Positions 26,707-35,786 of a DNA stretch of 64,000 bases are shown here, piece by piece. A program made the translations under genes and the position numbers. The notes beneath the pieces are model-generated. The model worked only from the letters and a program-made list of their open reading frames with translations, was not told where the DNA came from and ran no database searches. Each line of letters starts with the position of its first letter. Within the stretch, counting starts at the first letter, position 1. The DNA comes from Streptomyces sp. NBC_00691 (GTDB taxonomy: Bacteria > Actinomycetota > Actinomycetes > Streptomycetales > Streptomycetaceae), in assembly GCF_036226665.1 (NCBI RefSeq), contig NZ_CP109007.1, positions 3,016,501-3,080,500 of the forward strand, read 5' to 3'.

Positions 26707-28227
26707 CTACTTGTAGGCGGCGAAGGCCTTCGTGAAGGCCAGCGGCTGCTGGAGGATCGAGGAGCAGGTGGCGTCGGCGCGGTTCACGGCGCCGTCCGGG
26801 CACTGCTTGTCCCGGGTCGAGGACCACATCGAGAGCCAGCCGAGGCCCTTGGACCTCGCGAAGTCGACGAGCTGGGTGGCGTCGTCGACCTTGAAGACCT
26901 CGCTCACGACGTCGTTGACGCCGATCATCGGGGTGACGGCGACGGCCTTCCAGGCGGCCGCGTCGGAGAGCCCGAGGACACCCTTGATCTGCGCCTGGGT
27001 CGCGGTCGCGGCCTGGATGGCGTACGCACCCATGTCGGCGCTGTAGGCCGGGCCGTAGTCCATCGCCATGATGTTGACGGCGTCGACGCGGACCCCGTTG
27101 CGCCTGGCGTCGGCGAGCAGGTCGATGCCGGGCTGGGTCAGGCCCTCGGGCATGACCGGCAGGGTGAAGGAGACGTTCAGACCGGGGTGGGACTTCTGGA
27201 GCTGGGCGATCGCCTGCGAGCGGCGGGTGTTGGCGGCGGTGTCCGGCAGGGCCCCGCCCTCGACGTCGAAGTCGACCTTGGTCAGCCTGTACTGGTCGAT
27301 GACCTTGCCGTACGCGGCGGCCAGCGCCGAGGACGAGGAGCAGTTCAGGGCCAGTTCGTGCCCGGCGGCGCCGCCGAAGGAGACCCGGACGTCGCCGCCC
27401 TTGGCGCGCAGGGCGCCGATCTGGGAGGCGACCTTGTCGTTCGCCAGGTCGGTGACCCCGCCCCACAGCGGGGCGCAGGAGCCGCCGGAGGTGATGAAGG
27501 CGAGGTTGAACTCCTTCACGCCGGTGGCGTCGGCGGTCGCGAGGAGGCCGTACGCCGGGTAGAGCGACGTGTCGACGTAGGGGGCGTACCTGGCGGCGGT
27601 GACGGGCCCGCCGGTCGCGGTCGCCGTGGGCGTCGGGGTGGGGGTGGCCGTGGGCCGGGGAGGCGCGGTGGTGGTGGCGGTCGCGGTCGGCCGGGGGCCC
27701 GTGGTGGCCGTGGCGGTCGGGGTCGGCTCCGGGGTCGCCGTGGGGGTGGGGGCGGTCGTGGTGGGGCGGCCGCTGGGGGTGGGGGCGGTGCCTCCGGCGG
27801 AGCAGGCCGCCTTGTTGATACGGCAGTTGCCGGGGTCGCCGGCCTGTCCGGCGGCGGAGGTGACGAAGCCGACGGTGACGGACCGGCCGGGCGCGAGCTG
27901 CCTGTTCCAGTCGGCGGGCCTCACGGTGACATGGCTGCCGGAGACGGTGTGCTCGCCGTTCCAGAGGGAGCTGATGGTCGTGCCGGCCGGCAGGTCGAAC
28001 TCCAGGGTCCAGTCGGACTGGGCGGCGGAGGTCTCGTTGGTGACGACGTACTGGCCGGTGTAGCCACCGGTCCAGGAGCTGGTCCTGGTGTAGGCGGCGC
28101 CGACCGAGGCTGCCTGGGCCGTACCGGTGAGCGCGAACGCGGCACCGCCGACGACCGCGGCGGCGACGACCGCGCCGACGACCTTGGTCCTGGTGCTCGC
28201 CCTGCGCCGGTGCGAACTCGTGCCCAT
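26707..28227 (-). CDS. Secreted GH18 chitinase-like enzyme with N-terminal CBM2
   Basis: 506 residues: signal peptide with basic N-region (MGTSSHRRRASTRTKVVGAV to about residue 39), CBM2 about 40-140 (TRTSSWTGGYTGQYVVTNE... ending with Cys-bearing NCRINKAAC), a Pro/Thr linker about 140-213, and a GH18 domain. The catalytic segment reads LTKVDFDVEGG, so the Asp/Glu pair of DxxDxDxE is kept; MNIMAMDYG is the later GH18 strand. Domain order CBM2-linker-GH18 is typical of Streptomyces chitinases acting on crystalline chitin. The ATG at 28227 gives a proper signal peptide. I see no DasR-like site within 110 bp upstream, unlike the chitinase at 48078. Confidence 0.9.
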   Translation of the reverse strand: MGTSSHRRRASTRTKVVGAVVAAAVVGGAAFALTGTAQAASVGAAYTRTSSWTGGYTGQYVVTNETSAAQSDWTLEFDLPAGTTISSLWNGEHTVSGSHVTVRPADWNRQLAPGRSVTVGFVTSAAGQAGDPGNCRINKAACSAGGTAPTPSGRPTTTAPTPTATPEPTPTATATTGPRPTATATTTAPPRPTATPTPTPTATATGGPVTAARYAPYVDTSLYPAYGLLATADATGVKEFNLAFITSGGSCAPLWGGVTDLANDKVASQIGALRAKGGDVRVSFGGAAGHELALNCSSSSALAAAYGKVIDQYRLTKVDFDVEGGALPDTAANTRRSQAIAQLQKSHPGLNVSFTLPVMPEGLTQPGIDLLADARRNGVRVDAVNIMAMDYGPAYSADMGAYAIQAATATQAQIKGVLGLSDAAAWKAVAVTPMIGVNDVVSEVFKVDDATQLVDFARSKGLGWLSMWSSTRDKQCPDGAVNRADATCSSILQQPLAFTKAFAAYK

Positions 28228-28389
28228 CGCGTGCCTGCCTCTGCGTGCCGGGGGTGGGGAAGGGGTGCGGCAGCAAGCTAGCGACTGGGAAACGGACAAA
28301 CAGGCGTCCGGGGACACGGGTGGGGATCCTTAGGCTCCGCTTAAGGAAGGCATCGGAACCACGAAAGGTTGGGGCGCGGCCGGTGCCGG

Positions 28390-29799
28390 TCAGCCCTCGG
28401 CGGCCCTGCGGGTGCCGGTTCCCCCGCGTCGGCGGCGGGCCGGGCGGTGACCGCGGCGGCCGGACGTGCCGCCCGTGCGGCGTCCGTCGAGGCCGATCCA
28501 GACGCGGACCTCGGTGCCGCCGAGCACCGAGTGACCGATGCGGACGTCGCCGCCGGTGGTCTCCGCCATCCGCCGCACGATGTCCAGGCCGAGGCCCGTG
28601 GAGCCGTCCCGGGAACCGCTGTTGCCCCGGGCGAGCGCGGCGGCCGGGTCGGCGATGCCGGGGCCCGCGTCGGAGACGAGGACGATGACCGCGTCCTCGC
28701 CGTTGTGGACGTCGATCGAGAAGGCCGTGGCCTCGGGGGTGTGCCGGAAGACGTTGCCGAGCAGGGCGTCGAGCGCGGCGACGAGTTCGGGGCGGGCGAC
28801 CGGGATGCGGACCGGGCGGTCGACACCCGCGACGCGGACCCGGCGTCCCTCGTCCTCGGCGAGCGCCGACCAGAACTCCATGCGCTCGCGCACCACTTCG
28901 GCGGCGTCGCAGCCCGCGCCCGGTCCGGTCGCCTGGGTCTGCGGCTTCGCGTCCCGGGCGGTCCGGATGATGATGTCGACCTCGCGTTCCAGCTGTTCGA
29001 CGGCGGCGCGGGTCTGCTCGGCGGCCGGTCCCGAGCCCAGCGAGGCCGCGTTGAGCCGGAGCACGGTGAGCGGGGTGCGGAGCCGGTGGGAGAGGTCGGC
29101 GGCCAGCTCCCGCTCGTTGGCGAGGAGCTGGACGACCTGGTCGGCCATCGAGTTGAACGCGACGGCGGCCGACTTGAGTTCGGGCGGCCCCTCCTCGGGG
29201 ACGCGTGCGCCGAGCCTGCCCTCGCCCAGGTCGTGGGCGGCGCCCGCGAGCCGTTGCGCGGGCTGGACCATCCGGACGCCGAGCCGGTCGGCGACGGCGA
29301 CGGAGCCGACGATCAGGGCGATGCCGACTCCGGCGAGGACCAGCCAGGCGGTGGCGACACCGTTGGACACCTCGCCCTCGGCGACGAAGAGTTCGACGAC
29401 GGCGACCTTGCCGCTGCTGAGCGCGGTGGGCTGGAGCAGCGCGAAGCCGCCCGGTACCTCGGCGATGGACGCCCGGCCGAGCCGGCGGGTGGCGGCCAGC
29501 TCCTCCTCGCGGGCCCGCCGGGTGCCGATCTCCAGGCCCGGGTCGCCGGGTTCGGCGGCGGGCACGTGGACGGCGAGCCGTCCGGCGGCCCCGTCCTCGG
29601 TGGTGGCGACGGCCTTGTCGAGCTCGTCGCGGTCGGTGGTGATGGCGAGTACGGGGGCGAGGCCGGCGGCCCGCCGTTCGGCGTTGGAGAACGCCCGGTC
29701 GCGGGCCATCTCCTTGACGACGAGCCCGAGGGGGACGGCGAAGGCGACGACGACCATGGCGGTGACGGCGAGCGACACCTTGACGAGCGCCCATCTCAC
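28390..29799 (-). CDS. Sensor histidine kinase (HAMP-HisKA-HATPase)
   Basis: 469 residues. One TM segment at the N-terminus (VSLAVTAMVVVAFAVPLGLVV), an extracellular sensor of ~130 residues, a second TM (VATAWLVLAGVGIALIVG), HAMP, then the phosphoacceptor H box LAADLSHRLRTPLTVLRLN. N box GNVFRHTPEATAF, G boxes DAGPGIADP and GSTGLGLDIVRRM complete the catalytic domain. GTG start inside a GTGA overlap with the response regulator stop (29796-29799). A basic C-terminal tail ([19 protein letters not shown]) is unusual. Signal unknown. Confidence 0.9.
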   Translation of the reverse strand: MRWALVKVSLAVTAMVVVAFAVPLGLVVKEMARDRAFSNAERRAAGLAPVLAITTDRDELDKAVATTEDGAAGRLAVHVPAAEPGDPGLEIGTRRAREEELAATRRLGRASIAEVPGGFALLQPTALSSGKVAVVELFVAEGEVSNGVATAWLVLAGVGIALIVGSVAVADRLGVRMVQPAQRLAGAAHDLGEGRLGARVPEEGPPELKSAAVAFNSMADQVVQLLANERELAADLSHRLRTPLTVLRLNAASLGSGPAAEQTRAAVEQLEREVDIIIRTARDAKPQTQATGPGAGCDAAEVVRERMEFWSALAEDEGRRVRVAGVDRPVRIPVARPELVAALDALLGNVFRHTPEATAFSIDVHNGEDAVIVLVSDAGPGIADPAAALARGNSGSRDGSTGLGLDIVRRMAETTGGDVRIGHSVLGGTEVRVWIGLDGRRTGGTSGRRGHRPARRRRGGTGTRRAAEG

Positions 29800-30497
29800 G
29801 GCTGCGGCTCCCGGGGCGGCTCCAGCTTCACGCCGACCCCGCGCAGGGTGTGCAGATAGCGGGGCCGTGCGGCCGTTTCGCCCAGTTTCCGCCGCAGCCA
29901 CGACAGATGGACGTCGATGGTCTGGTCGTCCCCGTACGACTGCTGCCACACCTCGGCGAGCAGCTCCTTGCGGGGGACGACGACCCCGGGCCGTCCGGCG
30001 AGGAAGGCGAGCAGATCGAACTCGCGCCGGGTCAGGTCCAGGGGCGCCCCGTCGAGTTCGGCCTGCCGGCGCAACGGGTCGACGGTGAGCCCGCCGACCT
30101 GGATCACCCGCGGCGGCGGTGCCTCGCCCGCGGCGGACCGGGCCCGGCGCAGGACGGCGGCCATCCGGGCCGAGAGGTGGTCGACCGAGAACGGCTTCAC
30201 GAGGTAGTCGTCGGCGCCGGCGTGCAGCAGCCGTACGATCTCCGCCTCGTCGTCGCGGGCGGTCGCGATGATCACCGGTACGTCCGTGATCCCGCGCAGC
30301 ATCTTGAGGGCCTCCGACCCGTCCAGATCGGGCAGTCCGAGGTCGAGGATGACCACGTCGAACCGGAAATGGGCGACCTCGCGCAGCGCCTCCAGGGCCG
30401 TACCGACGCTCCGTACCGTGTGGGAGGCCTCGGAGAGCCGGCGGATGAGGGCGGAGCGCACGAACTGGTCGTCCTCGACCACGAGCACACTTGCCAT
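29796..30497 (-). CDS. Response regulator, OmpR/PhoB family
   Basis: 233 residues. Receiver domain 1-120 with the acidic pocket VVEDDQF, phosphoacceptor in VVILDLGLPDLDG, Thr in IIATARDD and Lys in YLVKPF. C-terminal winged helix from LTVDPLRRQAELDG to LHTLRGVGVKLEPP, recognition segment DDQTIDVHLSWLRRKLG. Partner of the downstream kinase by 4-bp overlap. ATG at 30497 gives the canonical MASVLVVEDD start. Confidence 0.93.
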   Translation of the reverse strand: MASVLVVEDDQFVRSALIRRLSEASHTVRSVGTALEALREVAHFRFDVVILDLGLPDLDGSEALKMLRGITDVPVIIATARDDEAEIVRLLHAGADDYLVKPFSVDHLSARMAAVLRRARSAAGEAPPPRVIQVGGLTVDPLRRQAELDGAPLDLTRREFDLLAFLAGRPGVVVPRKELLAEVWQQSYGDDQTIDVHLSWLRRKLGETAARPRYLHTLRGVGVKLEPPREPQP

Positions 30498-30575
30498 GGG
30501 CCGCACCGTACGCCATTCGGGGGAATGTGAGGCAAGGAGCACCCTGCGGTGAGGGCGGGGACGGTGTGGTGCAGT

Positions 30576-31163
30576 ATGGCCCGGATGCGAAGAGGACTCG
30601 TTCACGCCCTGGCCTGGTCGCTCGCCACCGGCGCGGCGGTCACGCTCTCCTGGTGGGGAGTGCACACGGTCATGTCCGGGACGGTGTACGACCCGCCGCG
30701 CGCGCTGCCCCTCCCGGCCGGCGGCGCCGGTGTGCCGGAGTCGCCGGGGACGGGCGGCAGCGATCCGCTCTCCTCCTCGACCCGTCGGCCCGAGTCCGTC
30801 GAGCCCACCGCGGCCGTCACGCGGAAGCCGACGCCGAGCGGCGACCGTTCGACCCCGGCCACCCCGTCCGCGGCCCCCTCGCGGACGGCGCGGCCGACGA
30901 CCCAGGCGCCCCCCGCGACGACGCCCCCCGCCGACTCGGACGTGAAGACGTACACGGTGGACGGCGGCCGGGTCACCTTCGACCTGGGCGAGAACTCGGC
31001 CGAGCTGGTCTCGGCGATCCCCGCCTCCGGCTGGCAGATGCAGGTGTGGAAGCAGACGACCTGGATCCGGGTCACGTTCACGGCGAACGGCCGTGAACTG
31101 TCCGTCTTCTGCGTCTGGCACGACACCGCGCCCCGTGTGGAGATCGACGACCGCGCCGTCTGA
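30576..31163 (+). CDS. Membrane-anchored protein with Pro/Thr-rich linker, unknown function
   Basis: About 195 residues. An N-terminal TM segment (HALAWSLATGAAVTLSWWGV) is followed by a long Ser/Thr/Pro-rich extracellular stretch and a C-terminal domain of about 65 residues (VKTYTVDGGRVTFDLGENSA ... VFCVWHDTAPRVEIDDRAV). The start is uncertain: ATG at 30576 or 30585, or GTG at 30549. It is divergent from the two-component pair at 29796-30497, with 78 bp between, so it may be a target or accessory of that system (inference). Confidence 0.65.
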   Translation: MARMRRGLVHALAWSLATGAAVTLSWWGVHTVMSGTVYDPPRALPLPAGGAGVPESPGTGGSDPLSSSTRRPESVEPTAAVTRKPTPSGDRSTPATPSAAPSRTARPTTQAPPATTPPADSDVKTYTVDGGRVTFDLGENSAELVSAIPASGWQMQVWKQTTWIRVTFTANGRELSVFCVWHDTAPRVEIDDRAV

Positions 31164-31188
31164 CGCGCCGCCCGCAGGGCCCGCCCGG

Positions 31189-32055
31189 TCAGCGGAAGAC
31201 GGACGCGGGCGGTACGGGTGAGGGCTTGGCGCTCGCGTCGGTGACCGGCGCCGCTCCCCCGGCGAAGTCGGCGAGGGCCCGCCCGTGTTCGACCCGGCCC
31301 GGGTGCGGGTCGGTGGCGACCCGGCGGGTCAGCTCCGCCACCGGCAGTTCCCGGTCGGAGGCGAGCAGCACCGCGTTGCCGAAGCGGCGGCCGCGCAGCA
31401 CCGTCGGGTCGGCGGTCAGGGCCAGCTCGGGGAAGACGGACGCGGCGGTGGCGATCTGGCCGCGAAGATGCGTCAGCGGCGGGCCGTCGGCCAGGTTCGC
31501 GGCGTAGAAGCCGCCGGGCCGCAGCACCCGCCGTACCTCTCCGAGGAACTCGGTGCTGGTGAGATGGGCCGGGGTGCGGGCCCCGCTGAACACATCGGCG
31601 ATGACGAGGTCGGCCCAGCCGTCCTGGACCTTGGCGAGCCCGGCGCGGGCGTCGGTGGAGCGGACCCGGATCCGGGCCCCGGCGTCGAGCGGCAGCTCGC
31701 GGCGGACGAGCTGTACGAGGAGCCCGTCGAGTTCCACGATCTGCTGCGTGGAACGGGGCCGGGTCGCGGCGACGTACCGGGCGAGGGTGAACGCGCCGCC
31801 GCCCAGGTGGACGACCTGGAGCGGCCGGTTCGGCGGGGCGACGAGGTCGGCGATGTGGCCGAGGCGCCGCTGGTACTCGAAGGTGAGGTGGGCCGGGTCG
31901 TCGAGGTCCACGTGCGACTGCGGGGCGCCGTCGATGAGCAGGGTCCAGGCGCGGGGGCGCTCCCGGTCGGGTATGAGTTCGGCGAGCCCGCCGTCGACGG
32001 TCTCGACGACGGAGGCGGCGGAGGCCGCCCGGTCGCGCTGTCTGTTCCTGGCCAC
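31189..32055 (-). CDS. Spermidine synthase-like (fused SAM-binding) protein
   Basis: 288 residues with a Rossmann-type SAM/dcSAM-binding fold: VVHLGGGAFTLARYVAATRP (glycine loop), QQIVELDGLLVQLVRRELP, DLVIADVFSGARTPAHLTSTEF and RVLRPGGFYAANLADG. These match the spermidine synthase superfamily, but many actinobacterial members have no shown aminopropyltransferase activity. GTG at 32055 is used; a nearby ATG is in another frame. It ends convergently with the gene at 31163, 25 bp apart. Confidence 0.78.
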   Translation of the reverse strand: MARNRQRDRAASAASVVETVDGGLAELIPDRERPRAWTLLIDGAPQSHVDLDDPAHLTFEYQRRLGHIADLVAPPNRPLQVVHLGGGAFTLARYVAATRPRSTQQIVELDGLLVQLVRRELPLDAGARIRVRSTDARAGLAKVQDGWADLVIADVFSGARTPAHLTSTEFLGEVRRVLRPGGFYAANLADGPPLTHLRGQIATAASVFPELALTADPTVLRGRRFGNAVLLASDRELPVAELTRRVATDPHPGRVEHGRALADFAGGAAPVTDASAKPSPVPPASVFR

Positions 32056-32132
32056 AGGCCCATTATCCGGGCATGCGCCCCGGCCCCGCCCGACGGCCCG
32101 GGCCGGTGGCGGCGGGAGCCGGGCGGCCACCC

Positions 32133-32618
32133 TCAGTGGCAGCCGTCCGCCGCCTCGATGAGCCGGGCCGCCTCGCCGAGCGCCTCGCGCAGGACGGCGG
32201 GGTCGGTGACGGGGTCGGTGTCGCCGGGGGGCAGCAGCCAGCCGGCGGGGCGGGGCGCGTCCCCGGCGGGTTCGGGCAGCTCCGGCAGCTCGGGGAGGCG
32301 CAGGCCGCGGCCCGAGGTCCGGGTGCACTCGCTGCCGGGCATGTCCCAGGCGGCGGCCGTGCCGGGCGGGACGAGGAAGCCGAGGGTGTCGCAGGTCCCG
32401 TCGTGGACGACGGGGCCGACGGCGGGGACGGCGCCGCGCCGCAGGATGTCGACGGCCTCGAGGCCCTGCCGGACCGGCACGGTCACCAGGTCCCAGGGTT
32501 CGGCGGGCTGCGGGGCCGCGGCCGGAACCCGGCTCCGGTCCTGGGGGACGGTCTGGGACGCGCGGGCGTCCGGGGCGGGCGCCTGGCGCGTGGCCGACTG
32601 GGAACCGATCTCCGACAT
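32133..32618 (-). CDS. Uncharacterised protein resembling Streptomyces Prim-Pol-derived proteins
   Basis: 161 residues. The central part (EPWDLVTVPVRQGLEAVDIL, GPVVHDGTCDTLGFLVPPGT, AAWDMPGSECT) resembles the substrate-domain remnant of short 'bifunctional primase/polymerase N-terminal' proteins common in Streptomyces, compare the gene at 41878. No catalytic acidic motif is apparent, so enzymatic activity is doubtful. ATG at 32618 has a perfect AGGAGGGG. It is divergent from the regulator at 32842 with 223 bp between. Confidence 0.6.
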   Translation of the reverse strand: MSEIGSQSATRQAPAPDARASQTVPQDRSRVPAAAPQPAEPWDLVTVPVRQGLEAVDILRRGAVPAVGPVVHDGTCDTLGFLVPPGTAAAWDMPGSECTRTSGRGLRLPELPELPEPAGDAPRPAGWLLPPGDTDPVTDPAVLREALGEAARLIEAADGCH

Positions 32619-32841
32619 GGGACCCCTCCTCGCTCCTGAGGAGACACGTTCCGTCTCTCCCTTACGGTTCAACGCCCGTGCGCGTCAACGGCTACGGCGC
32701 CATGCCGCCGCAAAGGATGGCAGTTCATGGCAGATCACAGGCGAGATATCCGATTTGTAGCCAAACTCTGCGTACGCATCCGGTCACAGCGGGTACGTTC
32801 TTGCCGCCGGACCACCCGGCAGCACAGGAGAGGGCTCGGCC

Positions 32842-34128
32842 ATGGCGATGTCACGGGCAGTTCCCAATCTCGCCTTTCGCCGGCTCCGCGGGCAGCATTC
32901 GCCGGCGGAGTTCGCCGCGGCGGTCCGCCGGGCGGCGCGGGAGATCGGCGAACAGGTCGCGTGCGACGCCCGCTACATCGGGCGCGTGGAAGCGGGCGAG
33001 ATCCGTTGCCCCAACTACGCGTACGAGCGGGTCTTCCTGCACATGTTCCCCGGTCTGGGTCTCTCCGACCTGGGCTTCTCCGCGCGGGAGACGGTGCGCG
33101 GCCGGCGGCAGCCGGTCGCGGCCGGGGCTCCGGCTCCCGCGGCACTCCCGACCCGGAACGATGAGGAGAGCGACGTGCTGCGTCGCGCATTCATGACGAG
33201 CGGCTCCGCCACCCTGGCGGCCGCCTCGCTGGGACTCGGCGGCCCCGCCGTCGCGATCCCCTCCCCCCGCGGCACCCACCGGATCGGCGACGCCGAGGTG
33301 CGGGCCGTCGAGGACGCCGTGCGGCGGATCCGTCTGCTCGACGACCGGCACGGCGCCGACGGGCTCTACAAGGTCGCCGCCCACCCGCTGCGGGCCGCGT
33401 ACGCGCTGCTCGACACGGGCACCATGGCCCGCCGCTCCACCGAGGACCGGCTGCACGCGGGCGCGGGCGAACTCTCCCTCTCGGTGGGCTGGCTGGCCCA
33501 CGACTCGGGCCGGCACGACGACGCCCGGTCGCATTACGCCGAGGCCCTCGCCACCGCGCGCGTGTCGGGGAACGCGGCCCTGGAGGCGCACGCCTTCTGC
33601 AACACGTCGTTCCTCGCCCGGGACACCGGCCGGTTCCGCGAGGCGGTGCGGGCGGCGCAGGCGGGCCTGCGGGCCGCGCAGCCGCTGGACTCGGCCCGGT
33701 TGCTCTCGCTGCTCTCGCTGCGGGAGGCGGCGGCGTGGGCCGGGCTCGGCGACCGGTCGGCCTGCGAGCAGGCCCTCGGCCGCGCCCACGACTTCTTCGA
33801 CCGGGGCCCGGCGGACGACGACCCCGAGTGGATGTCGTTCTTCGGGGAGCCGGAGCGGGAGGCCCTGGAGGCCCAGTGCTGGTCGGCCCTGGGCGACTGG
33901 GGCCGGGCGGCCCGCCACTCCCACCGGGCCACCGTCCTGCAGAACCCGCACTTCGCGCGGAACCTGGCGCTCTACCGCGCCCATCTCGCCAAGAACCTGG
34001 CGCAGGCGGGCCGCCCGGACGAGGCCGCGGCGGAGGCGAAGCGGGTGGTGGACTCCCTGGAGGGGATCGCGTCGGCCCGGATCCGCGGCATGCTCTCGGA
34101 CACCCGCCAGGTCCTGGCCTCGTACTGA
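32842..34128 (+). CDS. XRE-like regulator with TPR-type C-terminal region
   Basis: 428 residues. The first ~80 residues look like a helix-turn-helix region (FAAAVRRAAREIGEQVACDA, YIGRVEAGEIRCPNYAYER); then a hydrophobic stretch (SATLAAASLGLGGPAVAI) and a long helix-rich part with Ala/Leu repeats resembling TPRs (SVGWLAHDSGRHDDARSHYA, ARDTGRFREAVRAAQAGLRA, NLAQAGRPDEAAAEAKRVVD). Streptomyces have many such XRE-TPR regulators (for example the NsdA-like group); the target is unknown. The ATG at 32842 follows GGAGAGGGC. Confidence 0.75.
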   Translation: MAMSRAVPNLAFRRLRGQHSPAEFAAAVRRAAREIGEQVACDARYIGRVEAGEIRCPNYAYERVFLHMFPGLGLSDLGFSARETVRGRRQPVAAGAPAPAALPTRNDEESDVLRRAFMTSGSATLAAASLGLGGPAVAIPSPRGTHRIGDAEVRAVEDAVRRIRLLDDRHGADGLYKVAAHPLRAAYALLDTGTMARRSTEDRLHAGAGELSLSVGWLAHDSGRHDDARSHYAEALATARVSGNAALEAHAFCNTSFLARDTGRFREAVRAAQAGLRAAQPLDSARLLSLLSLREAAAWAGLGDRSACEQALGRAHDFFDRGPADDDPEWMSFFGEPEREALEAQCWSALGDWGRAARHSHRATVLQNPHFARNLALYRAHLAKNLAQAGRPDEAAAEAKRVVDSLEGIASARIRGMLSDTRQVLASY

Positions 34129-34168
34129 CCGGCGGCCGGGAGCCACTGCTCCCGGTGCCCGCTGCCGC

Positions 34169-34762
34169 CTACTCCAGGTGCCCGGTGTCGTTCCAGCGCT
34201 CGATCGCCGGGGCGCCGTACGCCCAGCCCAGGACGGACAGGCTCGTCGGGTCGAGGCGGATGCGGGAGGCGAAGGAGACGTCCTCACCGAGCCAGCGGGC
34301 GCCGATCGACCGCAGGATGTGGCCGTGGGCGAAGACCAGGACGTCACGGTCGGCCGAGCGGGCCCAGTCCACGACCTCGTCGGCGCGGTCCGACAGCTGC
34401 GCGAGGGTCTCTCCGTCCGGCACCGCGTCACGCCAGATGAACCAGCCCGGCCGGATGTCCTGGATCTGCGGCGGGGTCAGCCCCTCGTACGCCCCGTAGT
34501 CCCACTCCATCAGCGCGTCCCAGGGCTCGGCCCGCTCGCCGAAGCCCGCGAGCTCGCAGGTCTCGCTCGCGCGGACCAGGGGGCTGGTGCGCACCTCGAC
34601 CCCGGGCAGTCCCTTCCAGGGGCCGCGGTGGAGCCGCTCGCCGAGGAGCTTCGCGCCGCGCCGCCCCTCTTCGAGGAGCGGTATGTCGGTCCTGCCGGTG
34701 TGCCGGCCGAGCAGCGACCACTCGGTCTGGCCGTGTCGGGCGAGCAGGATGCGCGGTGCCAT
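34169..34762 (-). CDS. Histidine phosphatase superfamily protein (phosphoglycerate mutase-like)
   Basis: 197 residues. The phosphohistidine motif [20 protein letters not shown] is at the N-terminus, and the second catalytic His is in [19 protein letters not shown]. Acid/base region [14 protein letters not shown] is present. Substrate cannot be told from sequence; a cofactor-independent general phosphatase is more likely than a glycolytic mutase. Convergent to the regulator at 34128, divergent from the PAP2 gene. Confidence 0.87.
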   Translation of the reverse strand: MAPRILLARHGQTEWSLLGRHTGRTDIPLLEEGRRGAKLLGERLHRGPWKGLPGVEVRTSPLVRASETCELAGFGERAEPWDALMEWDYGAYEGLTPPQIQDIRPGWFIWRDAVPDGETLAQLSDRADEVVDWARSADRDVLVFAHGHILRSIGARWLGEDVSFASRIRLDPTSLSVLGWAYGAPAIERWNDTGHLE

Positions 34763-34907
34763 GGGACGGGTCTCCAGGGGTTCACGGTGCGGACGTGCCT
34801 GTCTCCATCATCGCCCACGTGGATTCGGGGTGACGTGCGGGCAACCCCCGGGCGGCGTCCGGCGTCCCCTCCCCCGGGGCGATCACCGGCAGGGGGGACC
34901 TTTTCGT

Positions 34908-35786
34908 ATGCGCAAGCCACGCTGGTGGGCCGAACTGGCGCTGATCGTGGTCGTGTACGCGGCCTATTCGGGCGGGCGGCTGCTGGTCCGGGGCGACGAG
35001 GCCTCCGCCGTCGAGCACGGGCTGGCGATCCTCCGCCTGGAGCGGCTCCTCGGGATCGACGCCGAGCACCCCCTGAACCGGCTGTTCACGGACGTGCCCG
35101 CCCTCGGGATCCCGGCGGACTTCGCGTACGCCTCGCTGCACTACCTGGTCACCCCGGCGGTCCTGGTCTGGCTCTTCCTCCGCCGCCCCGCCCGCTACCG
35201 GGCCGCCCGGACCTGGCTGATGGTCTCCACCCTGCTCGGCCTGGCCGGCTTCACCCTGCTGCCCACCTGCCCGCCCCGGCTGCTCGACCCGGTGTACGGC
35301 TTCACCGACACGATGGCGCACTTCAGCGCGTACGGCTGGTGGGGCGGCGAGGCCAGCGCGCCGCGCGGGCTCGGCGGTCTCACGAACCAGTACGCGGCCA
35401 TGCCCAGCCTGCACGTCGGCTGGGCGCTGTGGTGCGGGGTGATGCTCTGGCGGTACGGGCGGACACCGGTCACGAAGGCGCTCGGGGTGGCGTATCCGCT
35501 GGTCACGACGTTGGTCGTGATGGGGACCGCCAACCACTATCTGCTCGACGCGGTGGCCGGCGCGGCCGTGATGGGCGCCGGTCTGCTCCTCACCCCGTAC
35601 GCGCTGCGGCTCGCCCGGCGGCTGCGCGGGACGGCGGAAGCGCCCCCGGTTGTCAGTGCCGGATGCGAGACTTCCACGGGTGAGCGCATCCCCGGACAGC
35701 GGTCTGTCCCGACCTCCGCAGACGACACGTCGAGAAGAGGCCTCCCCGGCTCGAGCGAAGCCGAGAGCCTGGGAAAGGCTCGCTGA
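34908..35786 (+). CDS. PAP2-type membrane phosphatase/phosphotransferase
   Basis: Integral membrane PAP2 (inositol-phosphotransferase-like) protein of 292 residues with about six TM helices. Catalytic motifs: TLLPTCPPRLLDP, AMPSLHVGWALW (general acid His) and ANHYLLDAVAGAAV (His/Asp pair). The start ATG follows CAGGGGGGACC. The last ~50 residues (after LARRLRGTAEAPP) are low-complexity, and their coding DNA overlaps the start of the next gene by about 107 bp, so the tail is perhaps non-essential. Confidence 0.85.
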   Translation: MRKPRWWAELALIVVVYAAYSGGRLLVRGDEASAVEHGLAILRLERLLGIDAEHPLNRLFTDVPALGIPADFAYASLHYLVTPAVLVWLFLRRPARYRAARTWLMVSTLLGLAGFTLLPTCPPRLLDPVYGFTDTMAHFSAYGWWGGEASAPRGLGGLTNQYAAMPSLHVGWALWCGVMLWRYGRTPVTKALGVAYPLVTTLVVMGTANHYLLDAVAGAAVMGAGLLLTPYALRLARRLRGTAEAPPVVSAGCETSTGERIPGQRSVPTSADDTSRRGLPGSSEAESLGKAR

